Assembly (NCBI GenBank): GCA_002733865.1
Contig: NVXM01000026.1
Span: 124,001-188,000 of the forward strand
Reading direction: 5' to 3'
Length of the DNA stretch: 64,000 nt
Source: Sphingopyxis sp.
GTDB taxonomy: Bacteria; Pseudomonadota; Alphaproteobacteria; Sphingomonadales; Sphingomonadaceae
This document shows positions 57,503-64,000 of this stretch, piece by piece (the stretch's first letter is position 1; the number at the start of each line of letters is the position of its first letter). The notes under the pieces are model-generated. The model was not told the origin of the DNA and searched no databases. It saw only the letters and a list, made by a program, of their open reading frames with translations. The translations under genes were made by a program, and so were the position numbers.

Positions 57503-57530
57503 TTGATTACATTGACTGCATTGCAATCAA
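57503..57530 (+). promoter_or_regulatory. Palindromic operator candidate of the fitAB pair
   Basis: Between the divergent starts of the RraB-like gene (57485) and fitA-like (57544) is a 28-bp imperfect palindrome: TTGATTACATTG and CATTGCAATCAA, matching at 10 of 12 positions around a 4-nt centre. FitAB complexes bind inverted repeats before their own operon, so this is a good candidate for autoregulation. It would also overlap the upstream region of the rraB-like/carB genes. Confidence 0.5.
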
Positions 57531-57543
57531 TTGGTGAAAGATC

Positions 57544-57813
57544 ATGGGTAGCGTAACGGTTCGAAAAATTGACGATGCGACCAAACAGTCGCTGCGAGAG
57601 GTTGCGGCAAAACAAGGACGCTCGGTGGAGGCCGAACTGCGCGCGCTGATTGAGCGGACCTATGGTCCCAAAAAGCCCCGCTCGTCCGAGGAGCTTCCCG
57701 ACAAAAAAGTGGGAGAAAACCGCGCCGAATATCTCATCCGCATTGCGCCGGATTTTGGACCACTGGATATCCCGGCCAGAGACAAAGGCATACCGGACCC
57801 CGAATTCCCGTGA
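57544..57813 (+). CDS. FitA/VapB-type antitoxin (ribbon-helix-helix)
   Basis: An 89-residue protein: N-terminal ribbon-helix-helix GSVTVRKIDDATKQSLREVAAKQGRSVEAELRALIERTY, as in FitA/Arc-like antitoxins, and a C-terminal tail (about 50-89) that should wrap the toxin. Its stop overlaps the GTG start of the PIN-domain gene (GTGA), the usual toxin-antitoxin arrangement. Opposite in direction to the car genes that flank it. Confidence 0.88.
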   Translation: MGSVTVRKIDDATKQSLREVAAKQGRSVEAELRALIERTYGPKKPRSSEELPDKKVGENRAEYLIRIAPDFGPLDIPARDKGIPDPEFP

Positions 57814-58223
57814 TAATTGTAGATACAAATGTCTGGCGCGAGATATCGCACGCACAAGGTAATAAGCGCGTGAAACAATGGTTTGTCGATCACGAATCTG
57901 AATTGCTGCTGTCTTCAATCGTGCTGTCGGAGATGCTTTATGGCGTCTGCAAAATGGACGATGGCCGAAAGAAACAGCTGATGCTTGGCTGGTACGCACG
58001 ACTGGAAGCGGAATTTTCCGAGCGTATTCTGGATTATGATCGCAAATGCGCTCTGGCTTATGGAGAATTGGCGAATGAAATCCGCGTCCAAGGCCTCGAT
58101 ACCGGGGTAACCGATACGATGATTGCCGCACAGGCCGTTGCCAATAAAGCCGCGATTGCGACACGGAATGTGAAGGATTTTGCCTTTGCCGGAATTTCAG
58201 TAATTGATCCGTGGGCCGCATAA
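57810..58223 (+). CDS. FitB/VapC-type PIN-domain toxin
   Basis: A 137-residue ribonuclease of the PIN family. The acidic active site is complete: D5 in IIVDTNVW, E41 in LSEMLYGV, D102 in GVTDTMIAA and D123 in NVKDF. Such toxins cleave specific tRNAs or rRNA unless held by the antitoxin. Translation starts with GTG within the antitoxin stop. Downstream lies the carB-start remnant of the opposite strand. Confidence 0.92.
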   Translation: MIIVDTNVWREISHAQGNKRVKQWFVDHESELLLSSIVLSEMLYGVCKMDDGRKKQLMLGWYARLEAEFSERILDYDRKCALAYGELANEIRVQGLDTGVTDTMIAAQAVANKAAIATRNVKDFAFAGISVIDPWAA

Positions 58224-58269
58224 CGGCTGACGAAACAACCAACATTCGGCCAATGCCAGATGTATGAAC

Positions 58270-58296
58270 CGATTTTACGTCAGCTCTTTTTGCCAT
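58270..58296 (-). pseudogene. Second copy of the carB start (27-bp remnant)
   Basis: Read on the minus strand from 58296, the first 27 bases match the first 27 of carB (57165-57139) at 22 positions and would encode MAKRADVKS against MPKRTDIKS. The match then fades. The ATG overlaps the stop of the second RraB-like gene (TGATG) just as the real carB ATG overlaps the first one (TAATG). It therefore looks like the original junction of carB, left behind when a segment was inserted or exchanged. A frame stays open on this strand for about 820 bp but its composition is not protein-like. Confidence 0.6.
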
Positions 58297-58673
58297 CACG
58301 CCGGGTTCTCATCAGAAATCTCGCCATTCTCGTTACACGCAAAACAGCCCCAGCCATCATGGTCGATATCATATTCGCTTTCGATCTCGAGGCATTTGCG
58401 GGTCAGTTCGCGGATCGTGTCGCGCCTGGTGTCGAGATCGGTCTGCAGCTCGATCACCCACTCGTCATCTTCATTGGCGACCGTCGCCGAGCGAAAGCCC
58501 CATTTCGCCGCATCATTCTTCAGCTTGTTGAGATCGGCGACGGCACCGACAAATTGCACATTAATCTCGCGCACAACATCCGACAAATCGCCGCCCGCTG
58601 CCATATTTTGCAGGATTTCGTCATCAATTGCCCATTCTTCGGCAAGATGCGCGGGATCAATCGGTCCGCTCAT
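58296..58673 (-). CDS. RraB-like protein (copy away from carB)
   Basis: A 125-residue acidic protein whose C-terminal two thirds fits the RraB fold: LKNDAAKWGFRSATVANEDDEWVIELQT, then YDIDHDGWGC. It has an N-terminal helical part (PAHLAEEWAIDDEILQNMAAGG) not seen in the copy at 57165. RraB proteins bind and inhibit RNase E; function here is inferred. It is followed immediately by the carB-start remnant, so it was probably the original neighbour of carB. Confidence 0.65.
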   Translation of the reverse strand: MSGPIDPAHLAEEWAIDDEILQNMAAGGDLSDVVREINVQFVGAVADLNKLKNDAAKWGFRSATVANEDDEWVIELQTDLDTRRDTIRELTRKCLEIESEYDIDHDGWGCFACNENGEISDENPA

Positions 58674-58722
58674 TGGCTTAGCCCTCCGATAAATGTCATG
58701 GAGATTTTAGTATTTTTGGGCA

Positions 58723-59337
58723 TCACCCGAATTTCCATGTTAGCAAAACTGATACAATAATAGCGAGTATGGCGACGAAAACCCCAATCCAAGCGGCTTT
58801 AGTTCCTGATTTTGCTATTTGCTTTGCTTCAGGTTCGTTAGCTTGCGTCGTTGAGTTTTGATTGGAAAATGATGGGTTAACATTGTTATTTATAATGAAC
58901 GGTTGGGAGCTTGCATCACCTGTTTCCGCTTTAGAGGCGGGAGGAATAGGAAATACGTGGGTATCGGGGCCGTTCGCAGACGACTTGCTCTTTTTTGTCA
59001 AGACGGCATTACGTGCATCGTCAGAGAAAATCCAGTCTGGTTCATTATTGTGTATGCGGTAGATAAATGAGTTTGGAATTTTTAAAGCACGATCAACCTC
59101 GTCGATTCCTGATCGAGAAATTCTATAGTATGATTCGTTACTATAGGGGTGATTAACATCTTCAATTGAACCATCAACTTCAAGTTCTTCAATTGCGAAT
59201 CTTACTCGTCCTTGCGGAATTTTTTCTCCATAAAATGACAAAATATCTTCATAACTGGATGAAGCATCACCTTTTTCGATCGCCTGCTGCAACCGATACA
59301 AAATCCCTAACTTAATTTTGGATTGGCTAAGACTCAT
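58723..59337 (-). CDS. Hypothetical winged-helix/membrane-anchored protein
   Basis: A 204-residue protein with ATG at 59337, two bases after the end of carA (TGACATG). The N-terminal 90 residues look like a winged helix (KLGILYRLQQAIEKG, GRVRFAIEELEVDGSI, YYRISRSGIDEVDRAL). A Ser/Asn-rich linker including PFIINNNVNPSFSNQNS follows, then a single C-terminal membrane helix (AAWIGVFVAILAIIVSVLLTW). The DNA is visibly richer in A/T than carA and carB. No family was recognised. Soluble-DNA-binding-plus-tail-anchor architecture resembles proteins from accessory and defence islands, which is only an inference. Confidence 0.65.
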   Translation of the reverse strand: MSLSQSKIKLGILYRLQQAIEKGDASSSYEDILSFYGEKIPQGRVRFAIEELEVDGSIEDVNHPYSNESYYRISRSGIDEVDRALKIPNSFIYRIHNNEPDWIFSDDARNAVLTKKSKSSANGPDTHVFPIPPASKAETGDASSQPFIINNNVNPSFSNQNSTTQANEPEAKQIAKSGTKAAWIGVFVAILAIIVSVLLTWKFG

Positions 59338-59338
59338 G

Positions 59339-60532
59339 TCACCCCACCCCCCCCACAAACTTCTCAAACAGATAGAAACTGTCCTGCGGCCCAGGACTCG
59401 CCTCAGGGTGATATTGCACGCCAAAGGCCCGCTTGCCGATAATCTCGATGCCGCAATTGCTGCCGTCGAACAGGCTCTTGTGGGTCTCGCGCACGGTGTC
59501 GGGCAAAGTGTCGCTGTCCACCGCAAAACCGTGGTTCATGCTGGTAATCTCGACCAGCCCCTCGGTCGCGTCCCAGCCGCCGCCGATGCGCTGTACCGGA
59601 TGATTCGCACCGCGATGGCCCTGGTGCATCTTGACGGTCTTGGCGCCCGCCGCCAGCGCCAGCATCTGGTGGCCCAGGCAGATACCGAACAGCGGAATAT
59701 CGGCTTCCAGCAGCTGCTGGATAACAGGAACCGCATATGCGCCAGTCGCCGCCGGATCGCCCGGCCCATTGGACAGAAACACGCCCGCCGGCTTTAGCGC
59801 CATGATTTCATCAAAGGATGTTTTGGCAGGAACTACAGTGACTTTTGCGCCAGCCTTAACAAGGTTTCTGAAGATATTCCGCTTCGCACCATAGTCGATG
59901 GCCACCACATGCGGACGATCAAAAGATGCTTCCATTTCTTCCACGGGCGCATAGCCATGACCCAGCTGCCACGTCCCGCCCTGCTCCCAGAGCTTCGTCT
60001 GGTCCCCGGTCACATCCTTCGCCAGATCCATACCTTCCAGCCCCGCCCAGGCCCGCGCCTTGGCCAGCAATTCGTCGATATCAAACTTGCCTTCCGGATC
60101 ATAAGCAATCACCGCATTGGGCGCGCCAGCTTCCCGGATTCGCCGGGTCAAAGCCCTTGTATCGACACCGGAAATTCCGATCCGTCCCTGCTCCGCCATC
60201 CATTGGTCAAATGGCTTCTGGTCGCGAAAATTGGACGGCACCGTGATATCCTCGCGGACAATGCAGCCCAGCGCATGCGGGCTGTCCGCCTCGACATCCT
60301 CGTCATTGGTCCCGACATTGCCAATATGGGGAAAGGTAAAGGTGACGATCTGCCCGGCATAGCTGGGGTCGGTCATCACTTCCTGATAGCCGGTCATCGC
60401 GGTGTTGAAGCAGACTTCGCCCACCGCCGAGCCGGTCGCGCCAAAGCCCCTGCCCCAGACAATCGTCCCATCGGCCAACACCAATATCCCTGTTGCACCC
60501 TCGGGAGCGTCGGGATGATGGGCATTGGTCAT
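59339..60532 (-). CDS. carA: Carbamoyl-phosphate synthase small subunit
   Basis: A 397-residue glutamine amidotransferase that supplies ammonia to CarB for pyrimidine and arginine synthesis. The catalytic cysteine is C285 in LFGICLGHQ, with the H375/E377 pair in QYHPEASPGP near the end. FLSNGPGDP marks the oxyanion region. AGGA lies before the ATG. Upstream, 133 bp separate it from the divergent yqeY-like gene and should hold both promoters. Confidence 0.97.
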   Translation of the reverse strand: MTNAHHPDAPEGATGILVLADGTIVWGRGFGATGSAVGEVCFNTAMTGYQEVMTDPSYAGQIVTFTFPHIGNVGTNDEDVEADSPHALGCIVREDITVPSNFRDQKPFDQWMAEQGRIGISGVDTRALTRRIREAGAPNAVIAYDPEGKFDIDELLAKARAWAGLEGMDLAKDVTGDQTKLWEQGGTWQLGHGYAPVEEMEASFDRPHVVAIDYGAKRNIFRNLVKAGAKVTVVPAKTSFDEIMALKPAGVFLSNGPGDPAATGAYAVPVIQQLLEADIPLFGICLGHQMLALAAGAKTVKMHQGHRGANHPVQRIGGGWDATEGLVEITSMNHGFAVDSDTLPDTVRETHKSLFDGSNCGIEIIGKRAFGVQYHPEASPGPQDSFYLFEKFVGGVG

Positions 60533-60665
60533 GGGCTGTTCCTTTAGGTCTGTCGTAGGCGCAAAATTTCATGGGACCTAGGACCAGATTTCTGGCGTCA
60601 CAATCTATGAAAAATATTATCTTCCCGCTATGGTGATCGCTTACTCCAAAAATATGAGGAACGCC

Positions 60666-61118
60666 ATGATTCGCGACACCGTGAAAGCAGCGCAAATTGC
60701 CGCCATGAAGGCCGGAGACAAGGAACGCACCGCCGCCACACGCAGCATCCTGGCAAAGTTCAAGGACAAGGATATCGAGCTGCGCAACAAGGATGATGCG
60801 CGCGACGAAGACGCGATCCTGATCGATGTTCTGCAGAAAATGGCCAAGCAGCGCCGCGAATCGATCGACATGTTCGAAAGCGGCGGCCGCACCGAACTGG
60901 CCGCAGCCGAGAAACAGGAACTTGCGGTAATCGAGGAATTCCTCCCCGCCCAGCTCAGCGAAGCGGAAACCGCCGCGCTGATCGACGGCATCAAGACCGA
61001 AGTCGGCGCCGACGGCATGAAGGACATGGGTCGGGTGATGGGCGAACTGAAAAAGCGCCACGGCACCGAAATAGACATGAGCAAGGCCAGCGCGATGGTA
61101 AAGGCGGCGCTGGCGTGA
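60666..61118 (+). CDS. GatB/YqeY domain protein
   Basis: A 150-residue helical protein of the YqeY family: IRDTVKAAQIAAMKAGDKERTAATRSILA at the start, LQKMAKQRRESIDMFESGGRTELAAAEKQEL in the middle, and the C-terminal GatB-like end GMKDMGRVMGELKKRHGTEIDMSKASAMVKAAL. It may bind tRNA but has no known enzymatic activity. Start at 60666 has AGGA six bases upstream. It precedes dnaG in many alphaproteobacteria. Confidence 0.9.
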   Translation: MIRDTVKAAQIAAMKAGDKERTAATRSILAKFKDKDIELRNKDDARDEDAILIDVLQKMAKQRRESIDMFESGGRTELAAAEKQELAVIEEFLPAQLSEAETAALIDGIKTEVGADGMKDMGRVMGELKKRHGTEIDMSKASAMVKAALA

Positions 61119-61160
61119 CTGAGGGCGAAGGCCTGTCTGGCGGAGCTGGCGGCCTCCACC

Positions 61161-61186
61161 GTTCGTGTCGAGCGAAGTCGAGACAC
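61161..61186. repeat. REP-like element, copy upstream of the GIY-YIG gene
   Basis: GTTCGTGTCGAGCGAAGTCG followed by AGACAC is one unit of a repeat seen three more times at 61486-61580. The core TCGAGCGAAGTCGA is nearly palindromic. It lies 16 bp before the start of the GIY-YIG gene. This unit is a common dispersed element in sphingomonads as far as I recall. Confidence 0.65.
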
Positions 61187-61201
61187 CCGGGAGGCGCTTA
61201 A

Positions 61202-61597
61202 TTGGCCTTCTGGACCTACATGCTGTTATGCGCAGATGGCAAGTTCTACACCGGTCATACGGATGATCTGGAACGCCGGATAGCGGAACATAACAGCGGT
61301 GGATATTGTAAGTTCACGAGCCAACGACGACCTGTAGAATTGGTCTGGTCCGAGACCTTCCCCACTCGAGCAGAGGCATTGGCAGCGGAGTTAAGCGTCA
61401 AGAAATGGTCCCAGGCCAAAAAGCGCGCTCTTATTGCAGGCGACTGGAAAAAATTGTCTTATTTCGCGAAGCCACCGAAAGAACGTCTCTCGACTTCGCT
61501 CGAGACGAACGGAGAGAATGGCGGAACAGCAACCGTTCGTACCGAGCGAAAAACCGTTCGTGTCGAGCGAAGTCGAGAGACCGGGATCACCCAATGA
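61202..61597 (+). CDS. GIY-YIG nuclease-family protein with repeat-derived tail
   Basis: A 131-residue protein. The first 90 residues are a complete small GIY-YIG endonuclease-like domain of the UPF0213/YhbQ type: FWTYMLLCADGKFYTGHTDDLERRIAEHNSG, then LVWSETFPTRAEALAAELSVKKWSQAKKRALI. Translation starts at a TTG at 61202, seven bases after GGGAGG; the ATG at 61220 would remove the first strand. The last 40 residues (from about KERLSTSLET) are translated from REP-like repeats and are unlikely to be a functional domain. The stop overlaps the dnaG start (ATGA). Confidence 0.8.
   Translation: MAFWTYMLLCADGKFYTGHTDDLERRIAEHNSGGYCKFTSQRRPVELVWSETFPTRAEALAAELSVKKWSQAKKRALIAGDWKKLSYFAKPPKERLSTSLETNGENGGTATVRTERKTVRVERSRETGITQ
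61486..61580. repeat. Inverted pair of REP-like elements just before dnaG
   Basis: The 27 bases at 61486-61512 and the 27 at 61554-61580 are inverted copies matching at 26 positions. Between them, at 61531-61551, lies a third, partial copy. The RNA could form a 27-bp stem with a 41-nt loop ending 13 bases before the dnaG ATG. Two REPs in inverted orientation resemble the REPIN arrangement. Confidence 0.75.
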
Positions 61598-63462
61598 CCC
61601 TCTCCCCGCAATGGCTCGAACAACTGCGATCGCGTGTCACCCTGTCGACGCTGATCGGGCGCACGGTCAAGGTCCAGAAAGCCGGCCGCGAATATAAGGC
61701 CTGCTGCCCGTTCCATAACGAGAAGACGCCAAGCTTCACGATCAACGACGAAAAGGGCTTCTACCACTGCTTTGGTTGCGGTGCCCACGGCGATGCGATC
61801 AGCTGGATGACCGAACAGCGCGGCCTTGGCTTCATGGATGCGGTAAAGGATCTCGCCGCCGAAGCCCAGATGGACGTCCCTGCCCCCGACCCCCGCGCGG
61901 CCCAGCGGCAGGAAGTCCGCGCCACCCTGCACGACGTGATGGCCGCGGCCCAGGACTGGTTTGTTACCCAGTTCAACGGCATCGAGGGCGCAGCAGCCAG
62001 AGATTATCTGAAAAACCGCGGCATCTCCGAGAAAACCATCCGCGAGTTCGGCTTCGGCTTTGCGCCCGATTCCCGCGGCCGGCTGAAGGAAGCGCTCTCG
62101 GTCCACGGGCTCGACCAGCTGATCGAGGCCGGCCTGCTGATCAAGGTCGACGACAAGGAGCCCTATGACCGGTTCCGCGGTCGGCTGATGATCCCGATCC
62201 GCGATCCCCGCGGCCGGGTGATTGCCTTTGGTGGCCGGATATTGGGCGATGGCGAGCCGAAATATCTCAATTCTCCCGACACGCCTTTGTTCGACAAGGG
62301 CCGCACGCTCTACAATCTCGACAAGGCCTCCCCCGCCTCGCGGAAGACCGGACGAATTCTGGTGGTCGAGGGCTATATGGATGCCATCGCGCTGGCCCAG
62401 GCCGGTTTTGCCGATGTCGTCGCGCCGCTCGGTACAGCGCTGACCGAACATCAGATCGAGCGTATCTGGAAGATGGTAGAGGCCCCGATCCTCTGCTTCG
62501 ACGGCGACAGCGCCGGCCAGAAAGCCGCGATGCGCGCCGCCTTGCGCGCTCTACCGATATTGCGCCCGGCGCACAGCCTGAACTTCATTGCGCTGCCCGC
62601 CGGACAGGATCCCGATGACCTGATCCGCTCCGACGGCGCCCATGCCTTCGCGGCGCTGATCGACAAACCACAGATGCTCGACGAGAAGATCTGGCAAGTG
62701 GAATATGCTGCCGAACCGCTCAACAGCCCGGAAGCCAAGGCCGGACTCAAGAAACGCCTTGCCGATCATGTCACTGCCATAGCCGATCAGGATATAGCGC
62801 GGCACTATCGGCAGGCCTTCGACGAACGCTATCAGGCGGCCTTCTTCCCGAGGAAGGACAATCGTCCGCAACGTCAGAATTTCCAGAACGGCAATCGCAA
62901 ATTCCCGTCAAAATTTGTCTCCTACACGCCGATGGACGACACCAAGAGCTTTTTGCTCGAAGGCTATGACCTGCAGATTGCCAAGGGCATTTTGGGCGGC
63001 CTGATCCGGCATCCTGACCGGATTTCCGGGCATTTCGAAGAGCTCAGCGCGTTCAAACTTGCCGACTCGCAATTGCAGGCCTTGCTCGGCGAATTGATCA
63101 ATATCGCGATGACCAAAGAAACGCTTGATATGCAGGGCCTTCTTACCATATTGGAGAAGACAGATTGTTATAATGTCGCAAAAGGGCTGTTACGGGCCGA
63201 TGCGCTGAATTTCACTTTCAACCGCAAGCTGCCAGACGATGCCCCTTCGCTTATGATCGAACGGGCGCATCGGGATTTGGCAGAAGCGATTAAGGTGGTG
63301 ACGGCGCGCCCCGGACTGGAAGCGGCTCTCGCGGAGGCAACACGGCGAGTGCAGGACGATCTTACGGAAGAAAGTTATGCCGAGCAGCAGCGCCTTCGCA
63401 AAGCAAAGCAGTTATTTCATGAGCGGTTGGTCGACCTGACCCAGATCGACGACACAGTGTAG
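61594..63462 (+). CDS. dnaG: DNA primase
   Basis: A 622-residue primase that lays RNA primers at the replication fork. The N-terminal zinc ribbon is CPFHNEKTPSF...YHCFGCGAHGD (about 39-65). The RNA-polymerase domain has the conserved EFGFGFAPDS and FRGRLMIPIRDPRGRVIAFGGR, the TOPRIM acidic residues are in VVEGYMDAIAL and ILCFDGDSAGQKA, and the C-terminal helicase-binding region follows. The ATG at 61594 lies in an ATGA overlap with the GIY-YIG gene. The start should be exposed to the repeat hairpin just upstream. Confidence 0.97.
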   Translation: MTLSPQWLEQLRSRVTLSTLIGRTVKVQKAGREYKACCPFHNEKTPSFTINDEKGFYHCFGCGAHGDAISWMTEQRGLGFMDAVKDLAAEAQMDVPAPDPRAAQRQEVRATLHDVMAAAQDWFVTQFNGIEGAAARDYLKNRGISEKTIREFGFGFAPDSRGRLKEALSVHGLDQLIEAGLLIKVDDKEPYDRFRGRLMIPIRDPRGRVIAFGGRILGDGEPKYLNSPDTPLFDKGRTLYNLDKASPASRKTGRILVVEGYMDAIALAQAGFADVVAPLGTALTEHQIERIWKMVEAPILCFDGDSAGQKAAMRAALRALPILRPAHSLNFIALPAGQDPDDLIRSDGAHAFAALIDKPQMLDEKIWQVEYAAEPLNSPEAKAGLKKRLADHVTAIADQDIARHYRQAFDERYQAAFFPRKDNRPQRQNFQNGNRKFPSKFVSYTPMDDTKSFLLEGYDLQIAKGILGGLIRHPDRISGHFEELSAFKLADSQLQALLGELINIAMTKETLDMQGLLTILEKTDCYNVAKGLLRADALNFTFNRKLPDDAPSLMIERAHRDLAEAIKVVTARPGLEAALAEATRRVQDDLTEESYAEQQRLRKAKQLFHERLVDLTQIDDTV

Positions 63463-63485
63463 TTTTAAATTAGGGGCCTGAGCCA

Positions 63486-64000
63486 TTGGCAAGTAAAGCA
63501 AAAAATTCCAAAGCCGAAGACGAACCGTTGATCGATCTCAACGATAGCGCGATCAAAAAGCTGATCGCCAAAGGCAAGAAGCGCGGTTACCTGACGATTG
63601 ACGAGCTGAACGAAGCCCTGCCCCAGGACCAGAACGAACAGATCGAGGACGTCATGTCCGCCATCTCCGAAATGGGTGTGCGGATCGTCGAGAATGACGA
63701 GGAAGCTGCCGAAGAAATGGGCGGCGATGAAGTCGAATCGATCGACGGCAAGGACAAGGATAAGAAAACCACTGCCGCCGCTCCCAAGAAAACCGCTGCC
63801 GATCGCACCGATGATCCGGTCCGCATGTATCTGCGCGAAATGGGTGCCGTCGAATTGCTCAGCCGCGAAGGCGAAATTGCCATTGCGAAGCGGATCGAAG
63901 CCGGCCGCGACACCATGATCTGGGGTCTGTGCGAAAGCCCGACCACCTTCAACGCGATCATCGAATGGTCGACCGCTCTCAACGACGGCGAAATGCAGTT
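63486..64000 (+). CDS. rpoD: RNA polymerase sigma-70 factor (3' end outside window)
   Basis: The first 171 codons of the housekeeping sigma factor. The start is taken as the TTG at 63486, giving MASKAKNSKAEDEP, with AGGGG about ten bases upstream. Region 1.1 is seen in IKKLIAKGKKRGYLTIDELNEALPQ and VMSAISEMGVRIV, and region 1.2 in DPVRMYLREMGAVELLSREGEIAIAKRIEAG. It follows dnaG by 23 bp, the conserved macromolecular-synthesis order. Confidence 0.95.
   Translation, partial: MASKAKNSKAEDEPLIDLNDSAIKKLIAKGKKRGYLTIDELNEALPQDQNEQIEDVMSAISEMGVRIVENDEEAAEEMGGDEVESIDGKDKDKKTTAAAPKKTAADRTDDPVRMYLREMGAVELLSREGEIAIAKRIEAGRDTMIWGLCESPTTFNAIIEWSTALNDGEMQ

Noticed and set aside
57478-58299. Minus-strand open frame running through the fitAB region from the carB-start remnant
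   Set aside because: After the first codons the translation is low in family-like features (many Arg, Ser, His) and is antisense to an intact toxin-antitoxin pair. Only the first 27 bases look like carB.
61459-62451. 330-codon minus-strand frame opposite dnaG
   Set aside because: Shadow of dnaG; begins within conserved primase motifs and has no domain of its own.

Overview
The window is a 64 kb chromosomal stretch of an alphaproteobacterium, most likely order Sphingomonadales (a marine Sphingorhabdus/Parasphingorhabdus-like lineage is my guess, not proven). The evidence is the gene orders carA-yqeY-dnaG-rpoD and eno-ftsB-pdhA-pdhB with a lipoylated E1-beta, the XrtA-type exopolysaccharide locus, DUF4170 and trmFO. 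No rRNA, CRISPR array, insertion sequence or prophage was seen. Four tRNA genes are present (Met-CAT, Arg-TCT, Pro-TGG, probable Ile2-CAT).

Layout. 1-12.7 kb: the exosortase A (XrtA)/PEP-CTERM exopolysaccharide locus. Six minus-strand genes (export lipoprotein, Wzz-like chain-length protein, tyrosine autokinase, beta-barrel, ExeA-like ATPase, deacetylase) run off the left edge. Next to them is a small-molecule module (PLP decarboxylase, AMP-forming ligase, FemAB-like transferase, acyl carrier protein, two alpha/beta hydrolases). XrtA itself is not in the window. 12.7-22.3 kb: trxB, a 17 kDa-antigen-like envelope protein, a decayed autotransporter-like gene, an AT-rich gap, and a chaperone/usher pilus cluster with spore-coat-U-like subunits. 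22.8-35 kb: mixed housekeeping genes and tRNAs (ferredoxin-type reductase, 2H phosphoesterase, peroxiredoxin, queuosine-precursor transporter, NUDIX, WalW-like deacetylase, a degenerate histidine kinase, Lrp regulator, TPR protein, yaaA, SDR). 35-46 kb: gyrA, GNAT, TauD-like dioxygenase, lysoplasmalogenase, trmFO, EF-hand protein, squalene/phytoene-synthase-like protein and three Tad-type pseudopilins. 46-53.7 kb: pdhB-pdhA-ftsB-eno, a five-gene DUF883/holin-X envelope cluster, rhomboid protease and greA.

53.8-64 kb: carB and carA are separated by a 2.2 kb accessory segment. It holds two different RraB-like genes, a FitAB toxin-antitoxin pair on the opposite strand, a winged-helix/membrane protein, and a short second copy of the carB start sequence lying exactly behind the second rraB-like gene. 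Then come yqeY, a GIY-YIG nuclease gene flanked and extended by REP-like repeats, dnaG (its start lies 13 nt after a 27-bp inverted REP pair), and the beginning of rpoD.

The most unusual points are the car-operon insertion with its carB footprint, the REP-pair hairpin between a GIY-YIG gene and dnaG, the ACP/ligase/decarboxylase/FemAB module of the XrtA locus, a histidine kinase without its N-box asparagine, and two convergent pilin-like genes that share a TGATCA stop palindrome.
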